Origin: Bradymonadales bacterium
Lineage (GTDB): Bacteria; Myxococcota_A; Bradymonadia; JAFGEP01
Direction: 5' to 3'
NCBI GenBank assembly: GCA_016931535.1
Contig: JAFGEP010000026.1
Coordinates: 1-64,000 of the forward strand
Length of the DNA stretch: 64,000 bases
Part shown: positions 9,603 to 18,790 of the stretch, one piece after another
Layout: the number at the start of each line of letters is the position of its first letter
Position numbering within the stretch: the stretch's first letter is position 1
Made by a program: the position numbers and the translations under genes
The notes under the pieces: generated by a model
What the model saw: only the letters and a program-made list of their open reading frames with translations
The model's database searches: none
Told to the model about the DNA's origin: nothing

Positions 9603-11035
9603 AACCGTGCCATCACCAGGTGGTAGCGCCGCTGGTCGAGCTGGCGGTGGTCCTGCTGCTCGGGTTCGAGATCCTCCGACAGGTGGCAGACCTGACCCCC
9701 TTGGCGCGCCATTTCTTCGGCTTTGAAGGGGGACCGCCCGCCTTCGCCATGGCCGATCCGCTCTACCCGATGCTGCGGGGTATCCTGGCCTTGCTGCTAT
9801 TGATCTACGTGATCCGGGTGGCGATCGGCCATTTTCGATCCAGCCGGACAGATGCCGCGGCACCAAGCTCTGAAGAGCCCGGGCCGGATGCCGGAAAGGA
9901 CTGGCTGTTGACCCTGGTGATCTGGATCCTGATCGTCCTGGCCACAGTCACCCCCGCCGCCCGAGACATGTTCGACAGGGCGATGGTGGACCAGGCGCCG
10001 GGCAACCAGCAGCTTTTCAGGTCGCGGACCCACGACGGGGGGGTTTTGCAGACGGAGCTGGCCATGGAGGCGGTGGTCGCAGGCCGCAACCCCTACGACC
10101 TGGACTACGGCGACACCGTCATGGCGCGTGCTCGAGACAGCGATCCGACCGGCTGGCGCCGACTCGGTTTCGCCCGGAACCCGGCGCTGGCCCATGTGCC
10201 CTACCTGCCCGCCATGTTCCTTCTTCCTCTGGGCCCGAAGTGGCTGTCGGAGCGGCTTTTCGACTGGTACGACCAGCGGGTGTTCTACCTCGTTGCCGCC
10301 TTCCTGTTCGTCTGGTTCTCCGGACGGCTGGTGGCGCCCGGACGGGGACGGCGCCTGGTCTGGCTGTTGACCGGTCCGAGCCCGCTGGTTCTTCCGTTCT
10401 TGCGGATCGGCCGGAACGACATCCTGCTGTTGAGCATGCTGGCGGCGTTGGCCTGGGCGGTGCGTCGGGATCGGGCGGTGCTGGCGGGGGGGATCTTGGG
10501 GCTGGCCTGTGCGACCAAGCAGTTCGCCTGGGCCATGGTGCCCTTTTTCGCCATCTGGGTCTTTTTGACCGGGGATCGTTCCAGCCGGAGGCGATACGGC
10601 TCCCTGGCGGCGCTGCTGGTCGTCATGGCAGCTTTTTGTCTCCCCTTCTTCCTGGACTCCCCACGCTCCTTCCTCGACGACATCTTGCTGTTCAACCTGG
10701 GGATGACCGAGGAGGCATTTCCCCTTCGGCCCGACAGCCTGGGGATCGCATCGGTGGTGCTGGGCGCCGGCTGGGCAAGAAGCCTGCGGGCCCCGTTTCC
10801 GCTCTGGATCTTCCAGCTCGTTGTGACCCTTCCCCTGGTGCTGCTGATGGGCTGGCGCCTGGTCCGTCATCCGACCGGGACCGGCCTCTTTCTGGCTGGT
10901 GCGGTCACGGTATTTTGCGGCCTGTTCTTCTCCCGTTTCTTTGACTTCAGCTACATGGCCATTCCGTTCTACCTGCTTCTGTTCGCGGCGCTCCTGGCCC
11001 CTCCACTTGGTGTGGGCCAAGAACCGATGAAATGA
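9599..11035 (+). CDS. Polytopic membrane protein, possible GT-C/GT87-like glycosyltransferase
   Basis: Multiple TM helices, GRNDILLLSMLAALAWAVRRDRAVLAGGILGLACATKQFAW; ATGA overlap with upstream GT. Confidence 0.65.
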   Translation: MKPCHHQVVAPLVELAVVLLLGFEILRQVADLTPLARHFFGFEGGPPAFAMADPLYPMLRGILALLLLIYVIRVAIGHFRSSRTDAAAPSSEEPGPDAGKDWLLTLVIWILIVLATVTPAARDMFDRAMVDQAPGNQQLFRSRTHDGGVLQTELAMEAVVAGRNPYDLDYGDTVMARARDSDPTGWRRLGFARNPALAHVPYLPAMFLLPLGPKWLSERLFDWYDQRVFYLVAAFLFVWFSGRLVAPGRGRRLVWLLTGPSPLVLPFLRIGRNDILLLSMLAALAWAVRRDRAVLAGGILGLACATKQFAWAMVPFFAIWVFLTGDRSSRRRYGSLAALLVVMAAFCLPFFLDSPRSFLDDILLFNLGMTEEAFPLRPDSLGIASVVLGAGWARSLRAPFPLWIFQLVVTLPLVLLMGWRLVRHPTGTGLFLAGAVTVFCGLFFSRFFDFSYMAIPFYLLLFAALLAPPLGVGQEPMK

Positions 11036-11111
11036 AACGGCCGTTTGGTTCGTCTAACATCCAGCTGCTAGAATGACGGAAGAGGGAGCACGAACACACG
11101 AGGGACGAAAA

Positions 11112-11903
11112 ATGAGAAAACTGAGCTATCTGCTGCCGGTACTACTGCTTGCAGCCTGCGGAGTGGAGGGAACGTCGTGGCTGATCAACACCGCGACGGA
11201 GCAGGAGCTGGGGCTCGAGGTACACAACCAGGTCATCGCCGAGTATCCCGTGGTCGAGCATACCACCGTCCAGGGCTGGATCGACGAGCTTGGGGCTCGC
11301 ATCCAGACGGTGAGCGCCGTCGAGCGGGATGACCTGGATTACCGGTTCCACGTGGTGCAGAGCGACCAGATCAACGCCTTCGCGGTACCGGGCGGCTGGA
11401 TCTACGTCACCACCGGCTTGATCGAGGCGGTGGACAACGAGGCCGAACTGGCGGCGGTGGTGGGCCACGAGGTGGGGCACGTCGCCCACCGTCATGGGGT
11501 GGCGAGACTGGAACGGGCCCTGGCGGTCGGCCTGGTCACCTCCCTGTTCCTTGGCGACGGATTTGCCGCCGAGGCCATCAACTTCATCACCTCGATGGTG
11601 CTCAACACCACCTACAGCCAGGACCAGGAGTACGACGCCGACGACCAGGGACTGGTGTTCGCCGCCAATGCCGGCTACAACCCCTGGGGGATGATCGACC
11701 TGTTCTACCTGTTCGACTCGATGAGCAGCTCCAGCTGGTTGCCTGACTGGTTGAGCAGCCACCCCCAACCTCTGGCGCGGGCCGAGCGGCAGATCCAGCG
11801 GATCGAGACCCTCTGGCCCGGCTTGACCCGGGATTCGGCCGACAAGGTCTGGGAGATGAGCGGCGAGTTCGGCACCATCCAGGAGATCCTGTCCACCTAC
11901 TGA
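11112..11903 (+). CDS. M48-family metalloprotease, putative lipoprotein
   Basis: MRKLSYLLPVLLLAACG lipobox; HEVGHVAHRHG HEXXH motif; QEYDADDQGLVFAANAGY. Confidence 0.9.
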   Translation: MRKLSYLLPVLLLAACGVEGTSWLINTATEQELGLEVHNQVIAEYPVVEHTTVQGWIDELGARIQTVSAVERDDLDYRFHVVQSDQINAFAVPGGWIYVTTGLIEAVDNEAELAAVVGHEVGHVAHRHGVARLERALAVGLVTSLFLGDGFAAEAINFITSMVLNTTYSQDQEYDADDQGLVFAANAGYNPWGMIDLFYLFDSMSSSSWLPDWLSSHPQPLARAERQIQRIETLWPGLTRDSADKVWEMSGEFGTIQEILSTY

Positions 11904-12073
11904 CCGGACGGATTGGGCTCCCCCTATCCTCTGCGTTCGCCCCGGCCTGGATGCACGGATGCCAAACGCGATCCGGCCGGGCTTTGTCCGCCGATCATCC
12001 CGTTTTTTGATCCTCCAAGACGACCGTGGTATCGACCTGATGGAAGAGGCTTTCCTGCGCCTCGGGGTTGTCC

Positions 12074-14533
12074 ATGGTTGGACCGGCGAGATATCTGGTA
12101 CGCCAGGGATTGGTGGTGCTGCTGGTCGTCGAGCTTCTGGCGGCCTGGTCGGTGGTGCGCACCGACCTGTTTCTGCACCAACCGGTGGAGCGGGCTCTCC
12201 AACGGGTGGCCGATCAACTGGGGGGCCGATTCACCTTCCAATCCATCGGACCGGCCGGTCTGACCGGGATCGAGATCCGCCAGCTGGTCTTCCAGCAGAC
12301 CCGAGGGGAGCCGCTTGGCGCCAGAATAGAGACCGTCCGGCTCTATGCCGACCTGGGCGCACTGGTGTCCGGTGAGCTTCGCCCGGGTCGGATCAGCTGC
12401 GCCGGCCTCTCCTTACGACTGGACATGGAGTCGATCTCCTCACTCATCCAGGACCGGCTGGTTGGGGATTCGAACGCCCGAATGGCGGGGAGGTCTGCCA
12501 GGCGCCCCTCCATGCCAGACTGGCGGAGCCTCTGGTCCCGCCTGCCGTCCACCGTTCTTCTAGAGTCTGCCAACCTGGAGCTGGAACACTCCGCTCTCTG
12601 GCCTTCCTCCCGTCATCTGGCCCTGGAAGGGCTGCGGATCGAGCTGGCGACTTTGGGACATCGGCCAGAGGTCCGCCTTGCCGGGAGCTTTCGCCTGGAG
12701 GGGCTGACCGGCGGTCGCCTGCTGGGACGCTGGGAAGACGACCAGGGTGCTTCGGTGTCCTTCGATTTCGCCGAGCCGCTGGATCTGGCTTCCTCGATCC
12801 GGTCCGGCTGGTTCGATCCGCAACGAGTGCGGTTCCCCCTCCCCGCGGGAAGCTCGGCCACCATGGTAGGCCTGGATCTGGTGACCTCCCCTGGCCGGGT
12901 GACATTGCGGGGGGTCGAGGTAGCCAACCTGAACGCTCGCATCCCGGGAGTGGAGCGCTGGCGTCTGGATGGATTCGAGGCCGATCGGTTGCATGTCAAC
13001 CTGTCGCCGGTCGGTCCGAGAATCCGCCTGGAATCGGGACAGGTGCTGGTGGCCGGCATCCTGGAATGGGTAGCCCTTGGTGTCGAGGAAGGCCTGTTGT
13101 TCAGCGATTGGTCCTTCCACCATCCCAGAGCCGAGCTGACTTTTCGGGGACCGGGTGAGGGAAGGCTGATCGCCGACCTGGCGCGTTCCTCCTACACCCA
13201 TGACCTGGTGGTGAGTCTGAGGGGTGAGCAATACCCGGCCCGGGAGTGGGGAAGACTGATCCCCTCGGAGCTGGGGCTGAGGCTGGAGGCGGGAGAGTTC
13301 ACCGGACAGGTCGATCTCCTGATCCCGCCAGAAGGTGGGATGTGGGTGGCCTCCCTCGATGCCGCTCTGACTGGCGGGCAGGCGATCGCGCCCCTGATCT
13401 CCATCGATCCGTTGACCGCCATCGACCTGGCGCTTTCGGGGGAGTTGACCCTCGACGGGCGCCGCCGCCGGCTGACCTGGGAAGAGGGCGAACTTGAGGT
13501 CGGTCGGCAGACGATCCGGTTCGACGGGATGCTCGGATGGCACCCGGGGGAAGGCAGCCTGGTGCTCAACGCGAGCGCCAGCCAGGTCGACGCCGCCGCC
13601 TTTTTCGCCGGTATCCCTCGGGGGCTGGCCCCGTCACTCGAGGAGACTGTCTGGGACGGAGAGCTGTCGGCCTTTCTCTATCTCGATCTGGACGTGACTC
13701 GACCCCAGGAGTCGGTGGTCGATCTGCAGCTCGACCTGGCCGGCCTGGGTGTCACCGACTACGGCAACCGCTCGCCGATCGATCGCCTGGCCGGGGACTT
13801 TGCGCTGGCGATCGAACCGACCGATGGCAGCAGACGACTCATCGGGCCTTCGCTGGCGAGCTGGGTCTCTTTGGGCCGGGTCTCGGACCAGCTGGTGGGA
13901 GCGGTGGTGAGCGCGGAAGACGTCAACTTCTGGAGCCATGAGGGGTTCGACTGGCCGGGCATTCTCCAGTCGGTGGCCACCAACCTGCAGCAGCGGCGGT
14001 TCGCCCGGGGCGGGAGCACCATCAGCCAGCAGGTCGCCCGCAGCCTTTTTCTGGGGCATGAACGGACGCTGGGGCGCAAGTTCGAGGAGGCGGTGCTGAC
14101 CTGGCAGATGGAGCAGCGGCTCAGCAAGGACCGGATCATGGAGCTCTACGTCAACGCGGTTCACTGGGGACCGGGAATCTACGGGATCGGCGAGGCGGCC
14201 TTCAGCTATTTTGGCCGGCGGCCCGATGAGCTGAGCTTGCGGGAGTCGGCCTTCCTGGCGGCTATCCTCCCCAACCCCGATCTCTTCGGGATGCAGTATG
14301 CCCGCCAGATCGTCGTGCGCTCCCGGCGAGAGAAGATCTGCACCATCTTGCGGAACATGCGCAGCAACGGAGAGATCGGCTACCAGGCCTACCAGGAGAA
14401 CTGCTTGGGGGCCAGCGAAGGCCGGATCAGCGTATCACCGGTGCCAGCCCACCTGGCCGAACGGCAGGAGCCGCTGCACTCCATGATGGCGCCGGCGGGC
14501 GGGGGGCCAGAATACCTGGTCCAGATGCACTGA
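12074..14533 (+). CDS. AsmA-like N-terminal region fused to GT51 peptidoglycan glycosyltransferase domain (no transpeptidase)
   Basis: C-terminal SAEDVNFWSHEGFDWPGI, ARGGSTISQQVARSLFLGHERTLGRKFEEAVLTWQME, KDRIMELYVNAVHWGPGIYGIGEAA; about 580 aa beta-rich N-terminal region after one TM. Confidence 0.82.
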   Translation: MVGPARYLVRQGLVVLLVVELLAAWSVVRTDLFLHQPVERALQRVADQLGGRFTFQSIGPAGLTGIEIRQLVFQQTRGEPLGARIETVRLYADLGALVSGELRPGRISCAGLSLRLDMESISSLIQDRLVGDSNARMAGRSARRPSMPDWRSLWSRLPSTVLLESANLELEHSALWPSSRHLALEGLRIELATLGHRPEVRLAGSFRLEGLTGGRLLGRWEDDQGASVSFDFAEPLDLASSIRSGWFDPQRVRFPLPAGSSATMVGLDLVTSPGRVTLRGVEVANLNARIPGVERWRLDGFEADRLHVNLSPVGPRIRLESGQVLVAGILEWVALGVEEGLLFSDWSFHHPRAELTFRGPGEGRLIADLARSSYTHDLVVSLRGEQYPAREWGRLIPSELGLRLEAGEFTGQVDLLIPPEGGMWVASLDAALTGGQAIAPLISIDPLTAIDLALSGELTLDGRRRRLTWEEGELEVGRQTIRFDGMLGWHPGEGSLVLNASASQVDAAAFFAGIPRGLAPSLEETVWDGELSAFLYLDLDVTRPQESVVDLQLDLAGLGVTDYGNRSPIDRLAGDFALAIEPTDGSRRLIGPSLASWVSLGRVSDQLVGAVVSAEDVNFWSHEGFDWPGILQSVATNLQQRRFARGGSTISQQVARSLFLGHERTLGRKFEEAVLTWQMEQRLSKDRIMELYVNAVHWGPGIYGIGEAAFSYFGRRPDELSLRESAFLAAILPNPDLFGMQYARQIVVRSRREKICTILRNMRSNGEIGYQAYQENCLGASEGRISVSPVPAHLAERQEPLHSMMAPAGGGPEYLVQMH

Positions 14534-14561
14534 TCCGACCTGCACGACAGGAGGGGAAAAC

Positions 14562-15185
14562 ATGAGCCTCGGTTCCTCAACCAAGTGGTGGTCTCTGGTT
14601 TGCGGACTCGCCTTGCTGGCTTGCGGTTGTGCCCCCCAGGTCCAACTGCCTTCCCTCGGCCATGGACGAGCACAGGAGCAGGAACGACTGGCAAACCAAC
14701 GCGCCCTGCAGCTCCTGGTGGCGCGGGAAAACCAGCCCGTGCGGCCGACACCCGACCGCGCTCAGTCGGAACCTGTCGCCGACCTCCCGATACTGCCCGT
14801 TGTCGTACTTGCCCCTGCGCCAACCGATGCCGAGCTGGGACGAGGCGTGATCGACAAACGCTCGCTGATGGACTTCCTGCAAAGAGGACCCCATGCGCTG
14901 CTCAGCTCCGTCCTGGTCGAGCCCGAAATGGAGGGCGACACGTTTCGCGGATTCCGGGTGGAGGCGATCGGCTCGGACAGCGGTGCCCTGGCCGGCTGCG
15001 GATTGCGGGTCGGAGATGTGGTGACCGCGGTCAACGGCCAGGACATCAGCCATCCAGAAGGGTTCATGGAGGTCTGGGATTCGCTCGAACGGGCGGACCA
15101 CCTCCATGTCGACCTCGTTCGGGGCGGGGAGGCGCGAACCCTCCAGTGGCAGATCGAAGGGGCGGTGGCTACCAATCGGCTCTGA
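14562..15185 (+). CDS. Putative lipoprotein with C-terminal PDZ domain (GspC-like)
   Basis: LALLACGCAP lipobox; FRVEAIGSDSGALAGCGLRVGDVVTAVNGQDI PDZ. Confidence 0.75.
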   Translation: MSLGSSTKWWSLVCGLALLACGCAPQVQLPSLGHGRAQEQERLANQRALQLLVARENQPVRPTPDRAQSEPVADLPILPVVVLAPAPTDAELGRGVIDKRSLMDFLQRGPHALLSSVLVEPEMEGDTFRGFRVEAIGSDSGALAGCGLRVGDVVTAVNGQDISHPEGFMEVWDSLERADHLHVDLVRGGEARTLQWQIEGAVATNRL

Positions 15186-15208
15186 AGGGAAGCGCAGGGA
15201 GCGGTCGT

Positions 15209-16246
15209 TCAGGCGAGGAGGTGCTCCTCGAGGGTGATCGCCTCGCGCCGATGCTCCCCCAGTCCCAGCTCGGTGGCCCTGGCCAGGTAGGTGTTGGGGC
15301 GCCCGTCCTCCTCCAGCGAACGGATGTCGTGGCGGGTCCGGGCTTCGTTCACCAGCTGCAGTCCAATGGTGTCGAGGGCGACCGGATCGGTGGCCAGGTA
15401 CACCGAGTTGTGCGCCTCCTTGTTGGGATTGTCCTGAGGACCCTCGTGGTACATCAGCCGCAGCACGTCGGCCACCAGCAGCCGCATGCGCGAGCGGACC
15501 ATGTCGGTGTTGTAGATGTCGGCGATGGCGGCGCAGTGGTTTCTGTGCATCTGGCTCGGGTTCTCGGTGCAGCCATGGGTGATGTTCTTCATGCCGCCGG
15601 TGAACCCGGAGACGTCGTGGTCCTTGAAGACCGGCACGCTGATGACGGCCGTTGCCTGCTCGAAGGCTACGGCGAATGGGCTGGAACCAGCGTCATGCCG
15701 GATAGCGGTGCCGCTGTAACCGCGGGTGCGGGAGAACTCGATGGGGACGCCCAACAGGTCGCCACCCGGTCGATATCGAGCCCGCATCATCCGGTTGCGG
15801 TACTGGTCGTACAGGACCATGTTCTGCTCGGGAATGCCCAAGAGCTTCAGCCCTTTGATGAGGGCCGCCACGACCGCCTCGTTGGTCGCCATGTTGGGGG
15901 AGCCGAGGCAGCTCAGCTTGATGAGGACACGGTCCTCGGGGCAGAACAGCTCGCCGTAGGCGACCGCCAGCTCCCCCCGGCCGGTGAAGGCCAGGATGGC
16001 CGCATTCACCATCAGCTCGACCACCTCGCAAACGGGTTCGCTATCGACCCTGTCGGGATCGCTCAGCGCCTGGCTATGCGCGATGCGCACGACGTGGCCA
16101 GGCCGGGACCGCGGGGTGAACGGCTGCTGCCCGACGGCTCGCGAACCGCCGAGCCCCAGGCCGGTGGTGAGCGTGACCGCACCGGTGGCGGAGTACTTCA
16201 GGAAATCACGTCGATTGATGGCGGGGCGGTCCGGCATGGGAAACAC
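15209..16246 (-). CDS. DUF362-domain protein with Tat signal
   Basis: RRDFLKYSATGAVTLTTGLGLGG twin-Arg signal; VPVFKDHDVSGFTGGMKNITHG. Confidence 0.82.
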   Translation of the reverse strand: MFPMPDRPAINRRDFLKYSATGAVTLTTGLGLGGSRAVGQQPFTPRSRPGHVVRIAHSQALSDPDRVDSEPVCEVVELMVNAAILAFTGRGELAVAYGELFCPEDRVLIKLSCLGSPNMATNEAVVAALIKGLKLLGIPEQNMVLYDQYRNRMMRARYRPGGDLLGVPIEFSRTRGYSGTAIRHDAGSSPFAVAFEQATAVISVPVFKDHDVSGFTGGMKNITHGCTENPSQMHRNHCAAIADIYNTDMVRSRMRLLVADVLRLMYHEGPQDNPNKEAHNSVYLATDPVALDTIGLQLVNEARTRHDIRSLEEDGRPNTYLARATELGLGEHRREAITLEEHLLA

Positions 16247-16301
16247 TCCTGCAGGGCCATTGGCCGAGTGGGGCGGTTTCGACCTGTCGAGCGGGCCGGT
16301 T

Positions 16302-17876
16302 CTAGCGGGCGTACTCCACGGCGCGGGTCTCTCGGATGACCGTCACCTTGATCTGTCCGGGGTAGACCAGCTCCTCTTCGATCTTGTGGGCGATATCCTT
16401 GGACAGGATGAGCGCCTCGTCGTCGGATACCCGGTCGTTCTCGACCAGGACGCGGATCTCGCGGCCGGCCTGGAGCGCGTAACATTCGGAGACGCCCCTG
16501 AAGGACTTGGAGATCTTCTCCAGATCCTCCAGTCGCTTGATGTAGCTTTCCAGGACCTCTCGCCGTGCGCCGGGTCTGGCACCGGAGAGGGCGTCGGCGG
16601 CCTGGACCAGGTGGGAAAAGACGCTGGTGTGCTTGGCCTCATCGTGATGGGCGGCTACGGCGTTGACCACGATCTCCTTCTCTCCGTACTTCTTGAGCCA
16701 GGCGGCTCCGTTGATCGCGTGGGAGCCTTCCAGGTCGTGATCCATCGCCTTGCCGACATCGTGGAGCAGTCCGGCCCGGCGGGCGATCTTGACGCTGAGG
16801 CCGAGCTCGGCGGCCATCAGGCCGGTAAGAAAGCCGACCTCGATGCTATGGGCCAGCTGGTTCTGCCCATAGCTGGTCCGGAACTTGAGGCGCCCCACCA
16901 GCCTGAGGATCTCGGGGTGGATGTTGGTCAGGCCGAGCTCGAAGGCGGCTTGCTCGCCCGCCTCCCGGATGGCCTTGTCCACCTCCTTGGTGGTCTTTTC
17001 CACTACCTCCTCGATGCGGCTGGGGTGAATCCGCCCGTCGGAGATCAGCCGTTCGAGAGAGAGCCGCGCGATCTCCCTTCGAACAGGGTCGAAGCCGGAG
17101 ATGATGACCGCTTCGGGGGTATCGTCCACGATGAGGTCGATCCCGGTGGCGGCTTCGATGGCGCGGATATTGCGGCCTTCACGCCCGATGATCCGCCCCT
17201 TCATGTCGTCGTTGGGCAGGTTGACCACCGAGACGCAGTGCTCGGTGACGTACTCTCCGGCGTAGCGCTGAACCGCCACGCTGAGCACTTTCTTTGCCCG
17301 GCGTTCGGCCTCGCTCAAGGCCTCCTCCTCGATCTGTCGGACGGTCTTGGCGGCGTCCAGCCTGGCCTGTTCGGTCACCCGTTCGACGATCTCGGACTTG
17401 GCCTGCTCCTGGGTGAGGCCGGCCAACCGTTCCAGCTTCCGTTCGGCATCCTGGTGGAGCCGTTCGATGTCCCGCTCCTGCTCGGTGGTCTGCTGCAGTC
17501 GTTTGATGATCTCGGCGTCTCGCTGGTTGAGGTCCTGTTCTTTCTTGTCGAGGGTGGCAGCACGGCTGTCCAGGGCGTTTTCCCGTTTGTCGAGGCGGGC
17601 CTCCTGTCGGGCCAGTTCGTTTTTGGTCTTGCGATTGGTCTCTTCGATCTCCTTCTGGGCTTCGAGCAAGATCCCCTGGGCTTTCAACTCCGAGTTTTTC
17701 TGGACGGTCTCGGCCTCTACCCGGGCCTGTTCGAGGATGCGCTGAGCGCGCTGGTTGGCTTCCTTCTCGACCTGGCTTTGCTGGGCGACCTGCTTTCGTC
17801 GCGCCAGGAGGATGCCGGTGGCACCTCCCAGGACGAATCCGGCCAGGATACCCAGGATGACAGCGGCAATTTCCAT
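16302..17876 (-). CDS. rny: Ribonuclease Y
   Basis: N-terminal TM, coiled coil, KH ([45 protein letters not shown]), HD ([18 protein letters not shown]). Confidence 0.97.
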   Translation of the reverse strand: MEIAAVILGILAGFVLGGATGILLARRKQVAQQSQVEKEANQRAQRILEQARVEAETVQKNSELKAQGILLEAQKEIEETNRKTKNELARQEARLDKRENALDSRAATLDKKEQDLNQRDAEIIKRLQQTTEQERDIERLHQDAERKLERLAGLTQEQAKSEIVERVTEQARLDAAKTVRQIEEEALSEAERRAKKVLSVAVQRYAGEYVTEHCVSVVNLPNDDMKGRIIGREGRNIRAIEAATGIDLIVDDTPEAVIISGFDPVRREIARLSLERLISDGRIHPSRIEEVVEKTTKEVDKAIREAGEQAAFELGLTNIHPEILRLVGRLKFRTSYGQNQLAHSIEVGFLTGLMAAELGLSVKIARRAGLLHDVGKAMDHDLEGSHAINGAAWLKKYGEKEIVVNAVAAHHDEAKHTSVFSHLVQAADALSGARPGARREVLESYIKRLEDLEKISKSFRGVSECYALQAGREIRVLVENDRVSDDEALILSKDIAHKIEEELVYPGQIKVTVIRETRAVEYAR

Positions 17877-18136
17877 GTTGCTCCTCCGTTACCCGGCGTC
17901 ATCCCGAAAAACACCGGGCAGGCTGGGGCTACGCCTTGCGAAGTGGCCTCCGCGCCGGCGTGGCAGGATCGATCGTGTACGAACTGTCGGGAGCCCGAAA
18001 AGAAAGGAGGTGCAGATTGGCTCTACAGACCAGGCCTGTGCATCAGGAGGGCCGGGGCCGGCAAGATGGCGCGCTCATGCGACGCTCCCCTTGCCCGCCG
18101 CTGACCTCGTCAAGCCACCAGCGGTTCGATCGGTTC

Positions 18137-18490
18137 TCACCCTGAAGTGGTTGCCCTCTCATGTTCATTCAGCAAGCTCAGCATGCGTTCCACCTTGTCC
18201 TCTACCCGGTTCTGGTACTGGCCCAGGTCGCGCCTGAGCACGAACAGCTCCTCGACCACCCGCATTCCGGCCAGCAAGGCGACCTGGTAGGTACTCGCCG
18301 AGCCGCTTCCCTGCCGGATCTCCTCCAGGCAGGTCGATAGGTAGTTGGCCACGTCATAGACATGCTGTGGCTCCTCCTCGGTAAGGAGGTACAGTGTCTG
18401 ACCGGCGATCCGGATGGCGACTTGCTGCTTCTTGGACAAGGGTTTTTTACTATCGCTGACGGGACGAACCCGGCTGACATCTTCACACAA
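18137..18490 (-). CDS. zapA: Cell division protein ZapA
   Basis: VAIRIAGQTLYLLTEEEPQHVYDVANYLSTCL...VALLAGMRVVEELF; upstream of rny. Confidence 0.82.
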   Translation of the reverse strand: MCEDVSRVRPVSDSKKPLSKKQQVAIRIAGQTLYLLTEEEPQHVYDVANYLSTCLEEIRQGSGSASTYQVALLAGMRVVEELFVLRRDLGQYQNRVEDKVERMLSLLNEHERATTSG

Positions 18491-18790
18491 ACAGGCTCTG
18501 GCGCCCTCTTCTTGTCGGACATCTCCGACCTGTTCTCTTTACTTGTATCATAAAAGAAAAGTACTTCTCCAGTCTTTTTGAAAGGTTAGGGAAATTGGCG
18601 CCAGCCCTCAGCCGCCCCCTCGTGCCGCCGGTTTCGCTCGGAGAACGCGGTCAGAGTGGCTTCAGCCCGATCAAATGGGCCAGGGCCAAGAGCACCAGCA
18701 GTGCCACCAGCAGGATCTTCAGCCATCCGCGAGGGAGCAGTGGCAACAAGGGGGGGCGGGATTCGAGGAGATCGGCCGGCAACGATCACC

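Noticed and set aside
14585-16339. 584-aa plus-strand ORF
   Set aside because: Out-of-frame with the PDZ lipoprotein, then antisense to the DUF362 gene; no coherent domains.
15984-18104. 706-aa plus-strand ORF
   Set aside because: Antisense to DUF362/rny genes; low-complexity shadow sequence.
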